Assembly (NCBI RefSeq): GCF_013359735.1
Contig: NZ_JABFMX010000012.1
Location: forward strand, 62,001 to 126,000
Direction of reading: 5' to 3'
DNA: 64,000 nucleotides
From: Arthrobacter sp. C9C5
GTDB taxonomy: Bacteria > Actinomycetota > Actinomycetes > Actinomycetales > Micrococcaceae
Under the pieces are notes generated by a model. The model made no database searches. It was not told the origin of the DNA and was given only the letters and a program-made list of their open reading frames with translations. The position numbers and the translations under genes were made by a program. Positions 32,187 to 41,032 of this stretch are shown one piece after another (position 1 is the stretch's first letter; each line of letters opens with the position of its first letter).

Positions 32187-33338
32187 GTGATCTTCCTGGA
32201 CGCCGCCGCCACTACGCCGGTCCGCCGCGAGGTGCTCGAGGCCATGTGGCCGTACCTCAGCGGGGACTTCGGCAACCCCTCAAGCCACCATTCGCTCGGC
32301 GACGCCGCCGCTGCGGCGCTCGCAGGAGCCCGGGAAACGACGGCGAAGGCCTTGGGCTGCCGGCCGGGCGAGGTCGTCTTCACCTCCGGCGGCACGGAAG
32401 CGGACAACATCGCCGTCAAGGGCATCGCCCTGGCCCGCCGCGCTGCGGACCCGCGCCTGGACCGGGTGGCGATCAGCGCCGTCGAACATCCCGCGGTGGA
32501 GGAATCCGCCCGGTACCTCGAACGTGTCCACGGCTTCGTGGTCGACGTGATCCCGGTGGACCGCTACGGGCAGGTGACGGAGGAAGCGTTCGCGGCCGTG
32601 CTCCGGCCGGAAACCGCGCTGGCCAGCGTCATGTACGCCAACAACGAGGTCGGGACAATCCAGCCCGTAGCCCGGCTGGCGGCCCTGGCCCGCGGTCTCG
32701 GAATCCCGTTCCACAGCGACGCCGTGCAGGCCGCTGGCTGGCTGCCCCTCGACACGCGTGGCCTGGGCGTCGATGCGCTGAGCATTTCCGGCCACAAGCT
32801 GGGCGCCCCGAAGGGCTGCGGAGCGTTGTTCGTGCGCGGCCGGACCCGGCTGGAGCCGCTGGTCCACGGCGGCGGCCAGGAACGCGGCCGCCGCTCGGGC
32901 ACCGAGAACGTTGCCGGCGCGGTGGCCCTGGCAACGGCGCTGAGCCTGGCCGGGACCTCGCAGCAGGCGGCCTCCGCCCGGGTCGCTGCACTGCGTGATG
33001 ACTTCATCGGCGCCGTCCTGGCTGGAGTGCCCGGCGCCGTGCTGACCGGCCATCCGGACGAGCGGCTGCCCTCGGTGGCGTCGTTCTGCTTCCCGGGAAC
33101 CAGCGGCGAGTCTGTGCTGCTGGAGCTGGAACGGCAGGGCGTGGTCTGCTCGAGCGGTTCGGCCTGCGCCGCGGGCTCCGACGAGCCATCGCCCGTGCTG
33201 CTCGCGATGGGAATCAGCGCCGAAGTGGCCCAGACCGCCGTGCGCTTCAGCTTCGATTCGTCCATCACCGCAACCGAGCTGCGGGAAGCGGCGGCCGCGG
33301 TGCGCACCGCCGTCGGCAGCATCCGCGCGCTCGGGTAG
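32187..33338 (+). CDS. Cysteine desulfurase (NifS/IscS-like), NAD operon member
   Basis: Pyridoxal-phosphate enzyme that releases sulfur from cysteine, 383 residues. The PLP Lys lies in ISGHKLGAPKGCGAL and the partner motifs are TSGGTEADN and HSDAVQAAG. The active Cys lies in VVCSSGSACAAGS. It follows nadC by 8 bases and starts with GTG. In other bacteria a desulfurase in a nad operon (NadS/NifS type) matures the NadA cluster, the probable role here. No IscU or Suf scaffold accompanies it. Confidence 0.92.
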   Translation: MIFLDAAATTPVRREVLEAMWPYLSGDFGNPSSHHSLGDAAAAALAGARETTAKALGCRPGEVVFTSGGTEADNIAVKGIALARRAADPRLDRVAISAVEHPAVEESARYLERVHGFVVDVIPVDRYGQVTEEAFAAVLRPETALASVMYANNEVGTIQPVARLAALARGLGIPFHSDAVQAAGWLPLDTRGLGVDALSISGHKLGAPKGCGALFVRGRTRLEPLVHGGGQERGRRSGTENVAGAVALATALSLAGTSQQAASARVAALRDDFIGAVLAGVPGAVLTGHPDERLPSVASFCFPGTSGESVLLELERQGVVCSSGSACAAGSDEPSPVLLAMGISAEVAQTAVRFSFDSSITATELREAAAAVRTAVGSIRALG

Positions 33339-33356
33339 CCGGCAGCCCGCTGGATG

Positions 33357-33878
33357 CTAGCGGTGCCGGGCGCGGCGGAAGATCCAGTGCCGCAGCATCG
33401 TGAACCTTACGGCCGTGGCCAGGAAGCCGGACAGGGTGGTGGTCCAGAGCTCGTCGGCCACGGTGGCGTCCGGGTTGATCCAGTGCAGGATGCCGAGGCT
33501 GCCGCCGGTGATCAGCAGGGCGACGGCGATCACGATCAGCCCGTTGAGATGGTCGCGCTTCATCCGGTGGCGCTCGGTGATTTTGAACGTCAGCCGCCGG
33601 TTCAGCGCGGTGTTCATCAGCGAGGTGATGATCAGCGCGGCCGCGTTGGCCGGCTGGGGCCCGATCCACGGCCGCAGGAAGGCATACAGCGCCAGCGAAG
33701 ACACGGTGCAAACGACGCCGACGCCGGTGAAGCGCAGGAGCTGGCGGACCACCGGATAGCGGAGTACGCCCCGGTGGCGGCGGCGCGGCGAAGCCGAGGG
33801 GGAAGAAGCCGGGGAGGCCGCTGTGGTATCCGGCGGGAACTGCCGGGAGGGCTGCGCTTGTTGTAGCTGCGACTCCAT
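33357..33878 (-). CDS. GtrA family membrane protein
   Basis: A 173-residue protein with four membrane spans after a 40-residue Pro/Ser/Arg-rich cytoplasmic head. The family opening VRQLLRFTGVGVVCTVSSLAL and LNRRLTFKITERHR between spans two and three are characteristic. GtrA-like proteins are thought to flip polyprenyl-linked sugars or to assist cell-wall glycosylation. No glycosyltransferase is adjacent, so the substrate is unknown. It starts 4 bases after the DUF1684 stop and is co-transcribed with it. Confidence 0.85.
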   Translation of the reverse strand: MESQLQQAQPSRQFPPDTTAASPASSPSASPRRRHRGVLRYPVVRQLLRFTGVGVVCTVSSLALYAFLRPWIGPQPANAAALIITSLMNTALNRRLTFKITERHRMKRDHLNGLIVIAVALLITGGSLGILHWINPDATVADELWTTTLSGFLATAVRFTMLRHWIFRRARHR

Positions 33879-33882
33879 CCGT

Positions 33883-34557
33883 CTAGTACAGCTCGCCGAC
33901 CGGAATGTCCACGGCGAGGCGGTTCGACGGCCCGGCGAGCGGGCAGGCCCACGCCTCGTTGTAGGCGCAGGACGGGTTGTAGGCGAAGTTGAAGTCCAGC
34001 ACGAACTCGGCGTCGGGCCCCGAGCCCGTCACACCGTGGAAGGCGCCCTTGATGGTGTCCAGCAGGTAGCGGCCCGCGCCGTAGCTGCCGCCGGGCTGGC
34101 CGGCGGTGGCGTCGCGGAACGGCACGAAGATGCCGCCGCCGTAGCCGTTGAGCTTCCAAACCGCCAGCTGGCCCATTTCCGGCAGGTCGAAGGTGCCCAG
34201 CCGGACAAAACGGACGACGCCGTCGGTTCCGGTTTCGACGTTCATCTCCCGTCCGGCGCCCTCCTTCGTGATGGGGACGTGGAAGCGGTAGATCGGGTCG
34301 TAGTCCGCGGTCTTGAGGCCGCCGAAGCTCGCCTTGGCGTCGTCGGTCAGGGGCGAGGCGGGGTGCGTAGCGAACATCCGGTCGCGCTCCTGCCGCCAGT
34401 AGGAGTGGGCCTCGGCCGGGCTATCCGCGGCGATCTTACGCACGGTGGCGTAGAGCGCAAAGGTCCGGAGCCGCCAGTCCGCGATGTCGACGGCGGACAT
34501 CCCTGACACGCCGTCCGGGCCGTCAATGTCCGCTCCATCAAAATGCTGTTCAGCCAT
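33883..34557 (-). CDS. DUF1684 domain protein
   Basis: A 224-residue soluble protein with the DUF1684 landmarks: an early WRLRTF segment, HPASPLTDDAKASFGGL, YGGGIFVPFRDATAG, GAGRYLLDTIKGA and LDFNFAYNPSCAYNEAWACPL. The family fold is likely a beta-rich barrel with conserved Tyr, Asn and Cys, and no reaction is established. It heads a two-gene unit with the GtrA gene. The start follows TAGGCT by 6 bases. Confidence 0.88.
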   Translation of the reverse strand: MAEQHFDGADIDGPDGVSGMSAVDIADWRLRTFALYATVRKIAADSPAEAHSYWRQERDRMFATHPASPLTDDAKASFGGLKTADYDPIYRFHVPITKEGAGREMNVETGTDGVVRFVRLGTFDLPEMGQLAVWKLNGYGGGIFVPFRDATAGQPGGSYGAGRYLLDTIKGAFHGVTGSGPDAEFVLDFNFAYNPSCAYNEAWACPLAGPSNRLAVDIPVGELY

Positions 34558-34563
34558 CCCCCC

Positions 34564-34569
34564 AGCCTA
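34564..34569 (-). promoter_or_regulatory. -10 box (TAGGCT) for leaderless DUF1684 gene
   Basis: On the minus strand TAGGCT, six G residues, then the ATG at 34557. The divergent M20 peptidase promoter lies 60 bp away. Confidence 0.45.
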
Positions 34570-34629
34570 GCCTTGTTTCGCTGCCGGAAACGCGGCGGGC
34601 CGTGCCCTCGGAGCGCCGTTGGGGGACCG

Positions 34630-34635
34630 TAGACT
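34630..34635 (+). promoter_or_regulatory. -10 box (TAGACT) for leaderless M20 peptidase gene
   Basis: TAGACT plus 6 bases leads to the ATG at 34642. Confidence 0.45.
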
Positions 34636-34641
34636 TCGCGC

Positions 34642-35991
34642 ATGCACAACTTCGCCCCCGGGTCCGCCAGCCGCGCCGCCGCCTCGCTGGCCGAAGTCGT
34701 CCGGTTCCGCACCGTCTCCTCCCGGCTTCCGGCCGAGGTGGACGCCGAGGAGTTCGAGGCCTTCCTGGCGGCCCTGCCCCGGCTCTACCCCTCGGTCCAC
34801 GCCGCCCTTGAGGTGGAACGCGTCAACGGGGCGGCCCTGCTGTTCCGGTGGCCCGGCACCTCGGGGGATCCCGGCAGCCGCCCTACGGTGTTGATGGCCC
34901 ACTACGACGTCGTCCCGGCGGGGGACGAACAGGCGTGGACCCATCCGCCGTTCTCCGGCCACAGCGACGCAACCCATCTCTGGGGCCGCGGCACGCTGGA
35001 CGACAAGGGCCAGCTGGTCGCCATCCTGGAGGCCGCGGAAGCCCTGCTGGACGAGGGCTTTGCCCCGGCGCACGACGTCTACTTCTCCTTCGGCAACAAC
35101 GAGGAGACTGCCGGCGACAGTGCCGCAGCGGCCGTGGAGCTCCTGGCCGGCAGGGGAGTGCGGCCCTGGCTTGTGCTGGACGAGGGCGGAGCCGTGGCGC
35201 GCGGAGCGTTCCCCGGCGTGAGCCGGCCGGCCGCCGTCGTCGGCGTGGCCGAAAAGGGGATCCTTGACGTGGAGCTGCTGACCCGGGACCCGGGCGGACA
35301 CGCCTCGACGCCGCCCCGGATGGGAGCGACGGCGCGGCTGGCGCGGGCGATCACCCGGATCGAGCAAAATCCCTTCCCGCAGCGCCTCCCGGAGGTGACC
35401 GCGGAGATGCTCCGGCGCTTCGGACCGCACGCGCCGGCCCCGCTGCGTGTTGCCTTCGCGAACCTGTCGCTGCTCAGGGTCCCGATGACGTGGCTCTTCG
35501 GCCGGCTGGGGAACGAAACCAACGCGATGACCCGCACCACCGTGGCCATCACCACCCTGGAGGGCAGTGCGGGCGCCAACGTGCTCGCCGCCACGGCCAA
35601 GGCGAACGCCAACATCCGGGTGGCCGTCGGAGACACGGTGGCCGGAACCGTGGAGCGGCTGCGGAAGGTCATCCGCGATCCGAAGGTGGAACTGCGGGTG
35701 GTGGAGGGCAACGAGCCCACGCCGGTGTCCGCCTCCACCGGTCCGCAGTGGCAGTTGCTGGAGGACTGCATCTCCGCGACCTTCCCGGAGGCGATCATCA
35801 CGCCGTACATCATGATGGGCGGGACGGATTCGCGCCGTTTCATCGGGATCTGTGACTCCGTGTACCGGTTCGCTCCCTTCGCCATGGACGCGGCGGACCG
35901 CGGCTCGATCCACGCCGTCGACGAAAGAATCTCGCTCGAGACCCTGGGCCGCGGCGTCCGCTTCTACGAAACGCTGCTCCGGAGGCTCTGA
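34642..35991 (+). CDS. M20 family metallopeptidase (carboxypeptidase S-like)
   Basis: Zinc-dependent aminoacylase/carboxypeptidase of family M20, 449 residues. The co-catalytic site is readable: His87 in LMAHYDVVPA, bridging Asp120 in WGRGTLDDKGQ, catalytic Glu154 in GNNEETAGD, ligand Asp180 in VLDEGG and a final His near residue 426 in GSIHAVDE. A dimerisation (lid) domain falls at about 200-320. It closely follows the CPS1/PM20D1 pattern, which acts on peptides or N-acyl amino acids. The real substrate is unknown. No signal peptide. Confidence 0.9.
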   Translation: MHNFAPGSASRAAASLAEVVRFRTVSSRLPAEVDAEEFEAFLAALPRLYPSVHAALEVERVNGAALLFRWPGTSGDPGSRPTVLMAHYDVVPAGDEQAWTHPPFSGHSDATHLWGRGTLDDKGQLVAILEAAEALLDEGFAPAHDVYFSFGNNEETAGDSAAAAVELLAGRGVRPWLVLDEGGAVARGAFPGVSRPAAVVGVAEKGILDVELLTRDPGGHASTPPRMGATARLARAITRIEQNPFPQRLPEVTAEMLRRFGPHAPAPLRVAFANLSLLRVPMTWLFGRLGNETNAMTRTTVAITTLEGSAGANVLAATAKANANIRVAVGDTVAGTVERLRKVIRDPKVELRVVEGNEPTPVSASTGPQWQLLEDCISATFPEAIITPYIMMGGTDSRRFIGICDSVYRFAPFAMDAADRGSIHAVDERISLETLGRGVRFYETLLRRL

Positions 35992-36009
35992 ACCGGACGG
36001 GGCCCCGGC

Positions 36010-36015
36010 TACGCT
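36010..36015 (+). promoter_or_regulatory. -10 box (TACGCT) for leaderless lipoprotein gene
   Basis: TACGCT plus 6 bases leads to the ATG at 36022. Confidence 0.45.
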
Positions 36016-36021
36016 GGCACC

Positions 36022-36843
36022 ATGACTGGCACGGTTCTTTCCCGCGGACTCCGGATTGCCGCCGCGCTGGCGCTCACCGCCGGGGCGCTCGCCGGTTGCA
36101 GCAGCGAAGGCAAGGGCGCGCCGGCCTGGACGGCGGGGAGCCCGGGCGGAAGCACGACGGCGGCTCCCTCCGCCGGTGCGTCGTCCCCGGCGGCCGCGGC
36201 GGGCGGCTCGGCCTCCGCGGGCGCCTCTGTTTCCGCAACCGCCTCCGCGACGTCGGGTGCAACGGCGGCGGCCTGGAAAACGTACTCCGATCCCGGCAAG
36301 AACGTGAGTTTCGACCTGCCGCAGGAGTGGATTGCCCAGTCCGTCACCCCGGCGCAGGGCTCACTTCCGCGGGCGCTCAAGATCGAGGTCAAGGATCCGG
36401 ACGGCCGGTACCTGGCCACGCTGCAGACCGGACTCCGGCCGCAGGCGGCGGGCGTCTGCAAGGCGGGGGCGGCCAAGCCGTACGTGGTGGTCAGCAGCGT
36501 TCCGGTGGAACTGCCGCACCTCGGCGGGGAAGGAACCATCGACCCGCATGTGGTGTTCCGCGTGATCCAGGGCTACAAGTACTTCGGCTCCTATGGCATC
36601 ACCAACGTGGTCGGCGGGGCGGGCGGCAAATCCTGCGCCCTGCGAAACGTCGTGCGCGGGCCCGAAGGCAAGGGCGACTACGCCTTCGGCGATCTGATTG
36701 AGCTCAAGGCGTTTGCTCCGGACCAGAAAGTCGCCCCGGCCCAATCCTTCGACACGCTGGGCGAGGCGGACAAATACGTCAACGAGGGCTCGGAATTCGC
36801 CAATGTCCAGCGGATGCTAATGTCGCTGAAGATCAAAAACTAG
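36022..36843 (+). CDS. Putative lipoprotein of unknown function
   Basis: A 273-residue exported protein. The signal peptide ends in the lipobox LAGC at about residue 26. Residues ~30-82 are a Ser/Ala/Gly-rich linker that likely spans the wall. The remaining 190 residues form a compact domain beginning WKTYSDPGKNVSFDLPQEW, with two Cys far apart (AGVCKAG and GKSCALR) that may form a disulfide. The opening resembles the beta-sandwich heads of PsbP-like or LpqN-type lipoproteins, a weak impression. I do not assign a function. Confidence 0.7.
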   Translation: MTGTVLSRGLRIAAALALTAGALAGCSSEGKGAPAWTAGSPGGSTTAAPSAGASSPAAAAGGSASAGASVSATASATSGATAAAWKTYSDPGKNVSFDLPQEWIAQSVTPAQGSLPRALKIEVKDPDGRYLATLQTGLRPQAAGVCKAGAAKPYVVVSSVPVELPHLGGEGTIDPHVVFRVIQGYKYFGSYGITNVVGGAGGKSCALRNVVRGPEGKGDYAFGDLIELKAFAPDQKVAPAQSFDTLGEADKYVNEGSEFANVQRMLMSLKIKN

Positions 36844-36928
36844 TCCCGCCCGCCGGCACCATGGCGGCCCGGGGACATTGCCCTCCCGCTGACAATCCAG
36901 CGGCTTCGCTCGCACCCTCCGGAGATTC

Positions 36929-37735
36929 ATGGAACGCATCGTGTCCGCACGCCTGGCCTTCAAGACCGTGGCCGATACCAAGGTAGCGATGGCGGTGGCC
37001 GTCGCCCGCAACCCCGGCTACAGCGGGTTCGAGGAGTCGCTGTCCGTGACGGCCGGCGGCGAAGACGTGCCCCTGACCGAACTCTCGGACCACCACGGCG
37101 GTCGCTTCCACTACATGGAGTTCGCCGAACCCACAGAGGTGCTGGTGGAGTACGGCGCCACCGTCACCGGGTTTGCCCTTCCGGAGGAACCCGGACTGAT
37201 GGAGCTCATCCGTTACGTCCGGCCCAGCCGCTACGCCGAATCCGACCGGCTGCTCCCGACGGCGTACGCCGAGTTCGGCGGCCTGGACGGCGGGGAGCTC
37301 CTGCACGCCGTGCGGAACTGGGTCTTCAGCGAACTGCGCTACGTCAGCGGGTCCTCGCGCGGGACGGACGGCGCCGTCGAGACGCTGCTGCACCGGCGCG
37401 GCGTTTGCCGGGACTTTGCCCACCTGGCCATCTCGCTGCTGCGATCCAAGAACGTCCCGGCGCGGCTGGCCGCCGTCTATGCGCCGGGGCTGAGCCCGAT
37501 GGACTTCCATGCCGTGGCCGAAGCCCATGTCAACGGCGCCTGGCACGTCATCGATCCGACCGGCCTGGCGCCGCGGGAGAGCATGCTCCGGATTACGGCC
37601 GGCCGGGATTCCTCGGACACCGCCTTCCTGTCCACCGTGGGCGGCAGCCTCCTGCTGAAGGAACTGAAGGTCACCGCCACCGTCACCGGCGAGCTGCCGG
37701 TCGAGGACCCGGCGGCGCTGCTCGCCATCCGCTAA
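36929..37735 (+). CDS. Transglutaminase-like cysteine peptidase family protein
   Basis: A 268-residue protein with the papain-like transglutaminase core. Cys160 lies in RRGVCRDFAHLAISLLRS, His194 in SPMDFHAVAEAHV and Asp209 in WHVIDPTG, a complete triad in the right order. The 100-residue N-terminal beta domain is typical of bacterial members. These act as proteases or amidases rather than cross-linkers, and the target is unknown. There is no signal peptide, so it is cytoplasmic. CGGAG precedes the ATG by 5 bases. Confidence 0.85.
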   Translation: MERIVSARLAFKTVADTKVAMAVAVARNPGYSGFEESLSVTAGGEDVPLTELSDHHGGRFHYMEFAEPTEVLVEYGATVTGFALPEEPGLMELIRYVRPSRYAESDRLLPTAYAEFGGLDGGELLHAVRNWVFSELRYVSGSSRGTDGAVETLLHRRGVCRDFAHLAISLLRSKNVPARLAAVYAPGLSPMDFHAVAEAHVNGAWHVIDPTGLAPRESMLRITAGRDSSDTAFLSTVGGSLLLKELKVTATVTGELPVEDPAALLAIR

Positions 37736-37783
37736 GGACCGTGCGCGGGGCACATCCACTCGGCCGACGGCGGAGCAGAACAG

Positions 37784-38242
37784 CTAGCGCGACGCCACCG
37801 AGGCCCGCAGCTTCTCCGTCAGGCGCAGTAGCTCGCGCTGTTCCTCGGCAGTGAGCGCCGGGCCCACCAGGGCGGCGATGTCGCGGACATGCTCCCGCCC
37901 GATCGTCTTCTGCAGTTCCCGCCCGGCGTCGGTGAGCCGGATGAGGACGCCGCGGCCGTCGTCGGGGGCGGGCCTGCGCTCCACGAGGCCGCGCTTTTCC
38001 AGCCGCTCCACCAGCCGGCTCAGGCTCGACTGGCTCAAGAGCACGTGGTCGTTGAGCTCATTCTGGCGGAGCCAGCCGGACGGGCAGCCGGAGAGCGTGA
38101 ACAGCACGTCGTACTCGTTGAGGGCCAGGGACTTGAAGGCCGGGCCGGCCTGCAGCCGTCGCATCACGGCTACTTGGGCCCGGAACAGGGCCTCCCAGGT
38201 TTCCGCGGCCAGGCGGACCGGCGATTCGATCTTCGCAGACAT
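37784..38242 (-). CDS. MarR family regulator linked to LLM flavoprotein
   Basis: A 152-residue winged-helix regulator. LLSQSSLSRLVERLEKRGLVERRP is the recognition helix and the DDGRGVLIRLTDAG wing follows. The ATG overlaps the stop of the upstream LLM oxidoreductase gene by one base (TGATG), so both come from one mRNA. It probably represses its own operon through the ATGCA/TGCAT palindrome at 39404, and its ligand may be a substrate or product of the oxidoreductase. Confidence 0.9.
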   Translation of the reverse strand: MSAKIESPVRLAAETWEALFRAQVAVMRRLQAGPAFKSLALNEYDVLFTLSGCPSGWLRQNELNDHVLLSQSSLSRLVERLEKRGLVERRPAPDDGRGVLIRLTDAGRELQKTIGREHVRDIAALVGPALTAEEQRELLRLTEKLRASVASR

Positions 38243-39345
38243 CAGGCGTCCTGCGGGGCGGCCTCACGGGCCGCCAGCGAGGCGGCCACGCGACCGGCGT
38301 GGGTCGGCGGTTCGGGAACGTGGGCCGGAGTCTTCTCGGCGTATTCCTTGCGGAGCACCGGCAGGACTTCCTCGCCGAACAGGTCCAGCTGCTCCAGGAC
38401 GGTCTTCAGCGGCAGGCCGGCGTGGTCGATCAGGAACAGCTGGCGCTGGTAGTCGCCGAAGTACTCACGGAAGGTCAGGGTCTTCTCGATGACTTCCTGC
38501 GGGCTGCCGACCGTCAGCGGGGTCTGCGAGGTGAAGTCCTCAAGCGAGGGGCCGTGGCCGTAGACCGGGGCGTTGTCGAAGTACGGGCGGAACTCCTTCA
38601 CGGCGTCCTGCGAGTTCTTCCGCATGAAGAACTGGCCGCCGAGGCCCACGATGGCCTGGTCCGCCTTGCCGTGGCCGTAGTGCTCGTAGCGTTCGCGGTA
38701 GAGGCCGATCAGCTGCTGGTAGTGCTCCTTGGGCCAGAAGATGTTGTTGGCGAAGAAGCCGTCGCCGTAGTACGCGGCCACTTCGGCGATCTGCGGGGTG
38801 CGGATGGAGCCGTGCCAGACAAAGGGGGCAACGCCGTCGAGCGGCCGCGGCGTGGAGGTGAAGTTCTGCAGCGGGGTGCGGTGCTTGCCGGACCAGTTGA
38901 CCGTGTCCTCGTCCCAGAGCCGGCGCAGCAGGGAGTAGTTCTCGATCGCGAGTTCGATCCCGTCCTGGATGTTCTTGCCGAACCAAGGGTAGACCGGGGC
39001 GGTGTTGCCGCGGCCCAGGACCAGGTCCACCCGGCCGTCGGCGAGGTGCTGGAGCATCGCGAAGTCCTCGGCGATCTTCACCGGGTCATTGGTGGTGATC
39101 AGCGTGGTGGCCGTGGAGAGGATGATCCGCTCGGTCTGCGCCGCGATGTAGGCGAGCGTGGTGGTGGGGGAGGAGGAGAAGAACGGCCGGTTGTGGTGCT
39201 CGCCGATGGCGTAGACATCCATTCCGATTTCTTCGACCTTCTTGGCAATGGCAACCGAGGCCTTGATGCGCTCGTGTTCCGTGGGGGTGCGGCCCGTGGT
39301 GGGGTCGGTAGTGATGTCGCTGACGCTGAATACGCCGATCTGCAT
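38242..39345 (-). CDS. LLM-class flavin-dependent oxidoreductase
   Basis: Luciferase-like monooxygenase family, 367 residues. Segments include DVYAIGEHHNRPFFSSSP, TTLITTNDPVKIAEDFAMLQHLADGRVDLVLGRG-type core (motif LADGRVDLVLGRG) and HGSIRTPQIAEVAAYYGDGFFANN. The fold uses reduced FMN or F420 to oxidise small molecules. This subgroup with the long C-terminus also occurs as atypical N-acetyltransferase-associated or CE1758-like enzymes. Substrate unknown. AAAGGAA lies 6 bases before the ATG. The MarR gene overlaps its stop. Confidence 0.88.
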   Translation of the reverse strand: MQIGVFSVSDITTDPTTGRTPTEHERIKASVAIAKKVEEIGMDVYAIGEHHNRPFFSSSPTTTLAYIAAQTERIILSTATTLITTNDPVKIAEDFAMLQHLADGRVDLVLGRGNTAPVYPWFGKNIQDGIELAIENYSLLRRLWDEDTVNWSGKHRTPLQNFTSTPRPLDGVAPFVWHGSIRTPQIAEVAAYYGDGFFANNIFWPKEHYQQLIGLYRERYEHYGHGKADQAIVGLGGQFFMRKNSQDAVKEFRPYFDNAPVYGHGPSLEDFTSQTPLTVGSPQEVIEKTLTFREYFGDYQRQLFLIDHAGLPLKTVLEQLDLFGEEVLPVLRKEYAEKTPAHVPEPPTHAGRVAASLAAREAAPQDA

Positions 39346-39389
39346 GGTGTTCCTTTCCGGGGCCGGAGACTTCCGGGTGCTGCTTCTAC

Positions 39390-39415
39390 TATAACCGATT
39401 TACATGCATTTGCAT
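39390..39415. promoter_or_regulatory. Promoter and MarR-type operator of the LLM-marR unit
   Basis: On the minus strand TATAGT (39395-39390) serves as -10. Upstream of it lies ATGCATTTGCAT (39404-39415), a palindrome of arms ATGCA/TGCAT with a 2-base centre that would cover the spacer/-35 region. Binding there would block polymerase. Confidence 0.5.
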
Positions 39416-39541
39416 CTATCACCCTCTATAACGTCCGCCACGCCGGGATATTCCACCTCCTGCGGGGAGCCTGCGGGGCCCGGCCCTAGGATGCAATCAA
39501 TCGGCTGGCCGCCAGATGCCCAGCCCGCCCGGAAGGTCGCC

Positions 39542-41005
39542 ATGCGCCGCGTTGTCGCTTTTCTGTGCCTGGTGGAACTTACCAGCGGGATCCTGCAGGG
39601 CTACTACACTCCCATCCTCACCGACATCGCCCGGCACCTGGGGATTCACGACGCCGACGTCAACTGGTTCGAGGCCGCCCAGCTGACAGTCAGCGCCTTG
39701 GCCGTGCCGGTGCTCGCGAAACTGGGGGACCTGTACGGACACCGCAGGATCCTGCTCGTCTCCACCGTGCTCACCGCCGCCGCCTCATGGGGCGTGGCGC
39801 TGGCGCCGGATTTCTGGACGTTCCTCGCGGCGTGGTCGTTGCAGGGCTTCTATGTGGTCTGGCTGCCGCTGGAAATCGCCCTAATCTTCAGCCGGGTGCA
39901 CGGGCTGCCCGACGGCGCCGCCCGCACCCGCCGCGCGGCCGGCGCCCTCGTGGGCGCGCTGGAATTCGGCGTCATCGCCGGTGCCCTCGCGGCCGGGGCC
40001 CTCGTGGAAGTCTTCGCCGGGCAACTGCAACTGGTGCTGATGCTTCCCGCCCTGGCCGTGACGGCGTGCTGGTTCGCCATCCGCTTCGGGGTGCCGGAGT
40101 CCACCGAACGCAGCGGCGGCAGGGTGGACACCCGCGGCTTCGCGCTGCTCGCCGTCGGGCTCCTGCTGATCACCTCCGGACTGACCTTCATGCGGCTGGG
40201 CGGCCCCGGAGCCTGGTGGGCATGGGCGCCGGTCGCGGCCGGCCTGCTGGTCTTCGTCCCGTTCACCCGCGTCGAGCTGGGCCGCGAGGATCCGCTGGTG
40301 GACATCCGGATGCTGCGGTCCAAGTCCATGTGGCCGGTGCAGCTGACCGCGGGGCTGTTCGGAGTATCCGTGCTGGGCGCCCAGGCCCCGCTCTCCACCT
40401 TTGCCCGGACCGATCCTGCACTGCATGGCTACGGCCTGGGGCTGCGCGCCGGCCAGGTCTCGATCATCATCGGCGTATACGTGCTGGCGCTGCTGGTGGG
40501 GGCCTTGCTGTACCCCGTGGTGACGCGCCGGCTGACCCCGCGCTGGACCCTGGTGGGCGCCGCCGCCCTCGTCGGGCTCGGCTACCTGCTCTTCCTGCCC
40601 TTCCACGGCAGCCTGGCCGAGGCGCTGGTCAACATGGCGGTGGCCGGCGTCGGCTCCGGGGCGCTCGTGGCGGCGCTGCCCTCGGCGGCGGCCGCCGCGG
40701 CGCCGCTGAACCGGACGGCGATGGCGACGGGCCTGACCAACACGACCAAGACCATCGGCGGGGCCTTCGCGTCGGCGGTGTTCGGCATTGCCCTGCTCAA
40801 CCACGTCCTGGCCGACGCCGGCGCTGCGGCCGCCGCCGGGCAGACCGCGGCGCCGTTGGCGGGCTACCTCACGGTGTGGAGCATCTGCGGGGTCACCGGA
40901 GTGGCCGCGGCCGCAGCCTTGGTCCTGGTGCCGAGGCTGGCGTTCTCCGACCCCGCCCCGGCTGCAACCCCCGAAAGCACCGAGCCCGCTTCCGCCCCCA
41001 ACTAG
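39542..41005 (+). CDS. MFS exporter (DHA2-like, 14 spans)
   Basis: A 487-residue carrier with about fourteen hydrophobic spans. The first helices carry LAKLGDLYGHRRILLVST, MFS motif A, and motif C-like glycines occur in span five (GALEFGVIAGALAAG). The arrangement fits the 14-TM drug:proton antiporters. GGAAGG at 6 bases supports the ATG at 39542. The frame is open upstream but the residues there are unrelated, and an ATG at 39491 lies within a TAGGAT -10 box. Substrate unknown. Confidence 0.85.
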   Translation: MRRVVAFLCLVELTSGILQGYYTPILTDIARHLGIHDADVNWFEAAQLTVSALAVPVLAKLGDLYGHRRILLVSTVLTAAASWGVALAPDFWTFLAAWSLQGFYVVWLPLEIALIFSRVHGLPDGAARTRRAAGALVGALEFGVIAGALAAGALVEVFAGQLQLVLMLPALAVTACWFAIRFGVPESTERSGGRVDTRGFALLAVGLLLITSGLTFMRLGGPGAWWAWAPVAAGLLVFVPFTRVELGREDPLVDIRMLRSKSMWPVQLTAGLFGVSVLGAQAPLSTFARTDPALHGYGLGLRAGQVSIIIGVYVLALLVGALLYPVVTRRLTPRWTLVGAAALVGLGYLLFLPFHGSLAEALVNMAVAGVGSGALVAALPSAAAAAAPLNRTAMATGLTNTTKTIGGAFASAVFGIALLNHVLADAGAAAAAGQTAAPLAGYLTVWSICGVTGVAAAAALVLVPRLAFSDPAPAATPESTEPASAPN

Positions 41006-41022
41006 CTCGCAGTAGTTGGGGG
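40995..41022. terminator. Bidirectional hairpin terminator
   Basis: A 10-bp stem (40995-41004 with 41013-41022) encloses an 8-base loop. It includes the MFS stop codon and separates the convergent MFS and RND genes. It is short of a T-run, so strength is uncertain. Confidence 0.6.
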
Positions 41023-41032
41023 AGGGAAGGCG

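Noticed and set aside
39491-39541. ATG at 39491 as the start of the MFS exporter
   Set aside because: It overlaps a TAGGAT -10 box and the added residues are not transporter-like. The ATG at 39542 has GGAAGG at correct spacing.
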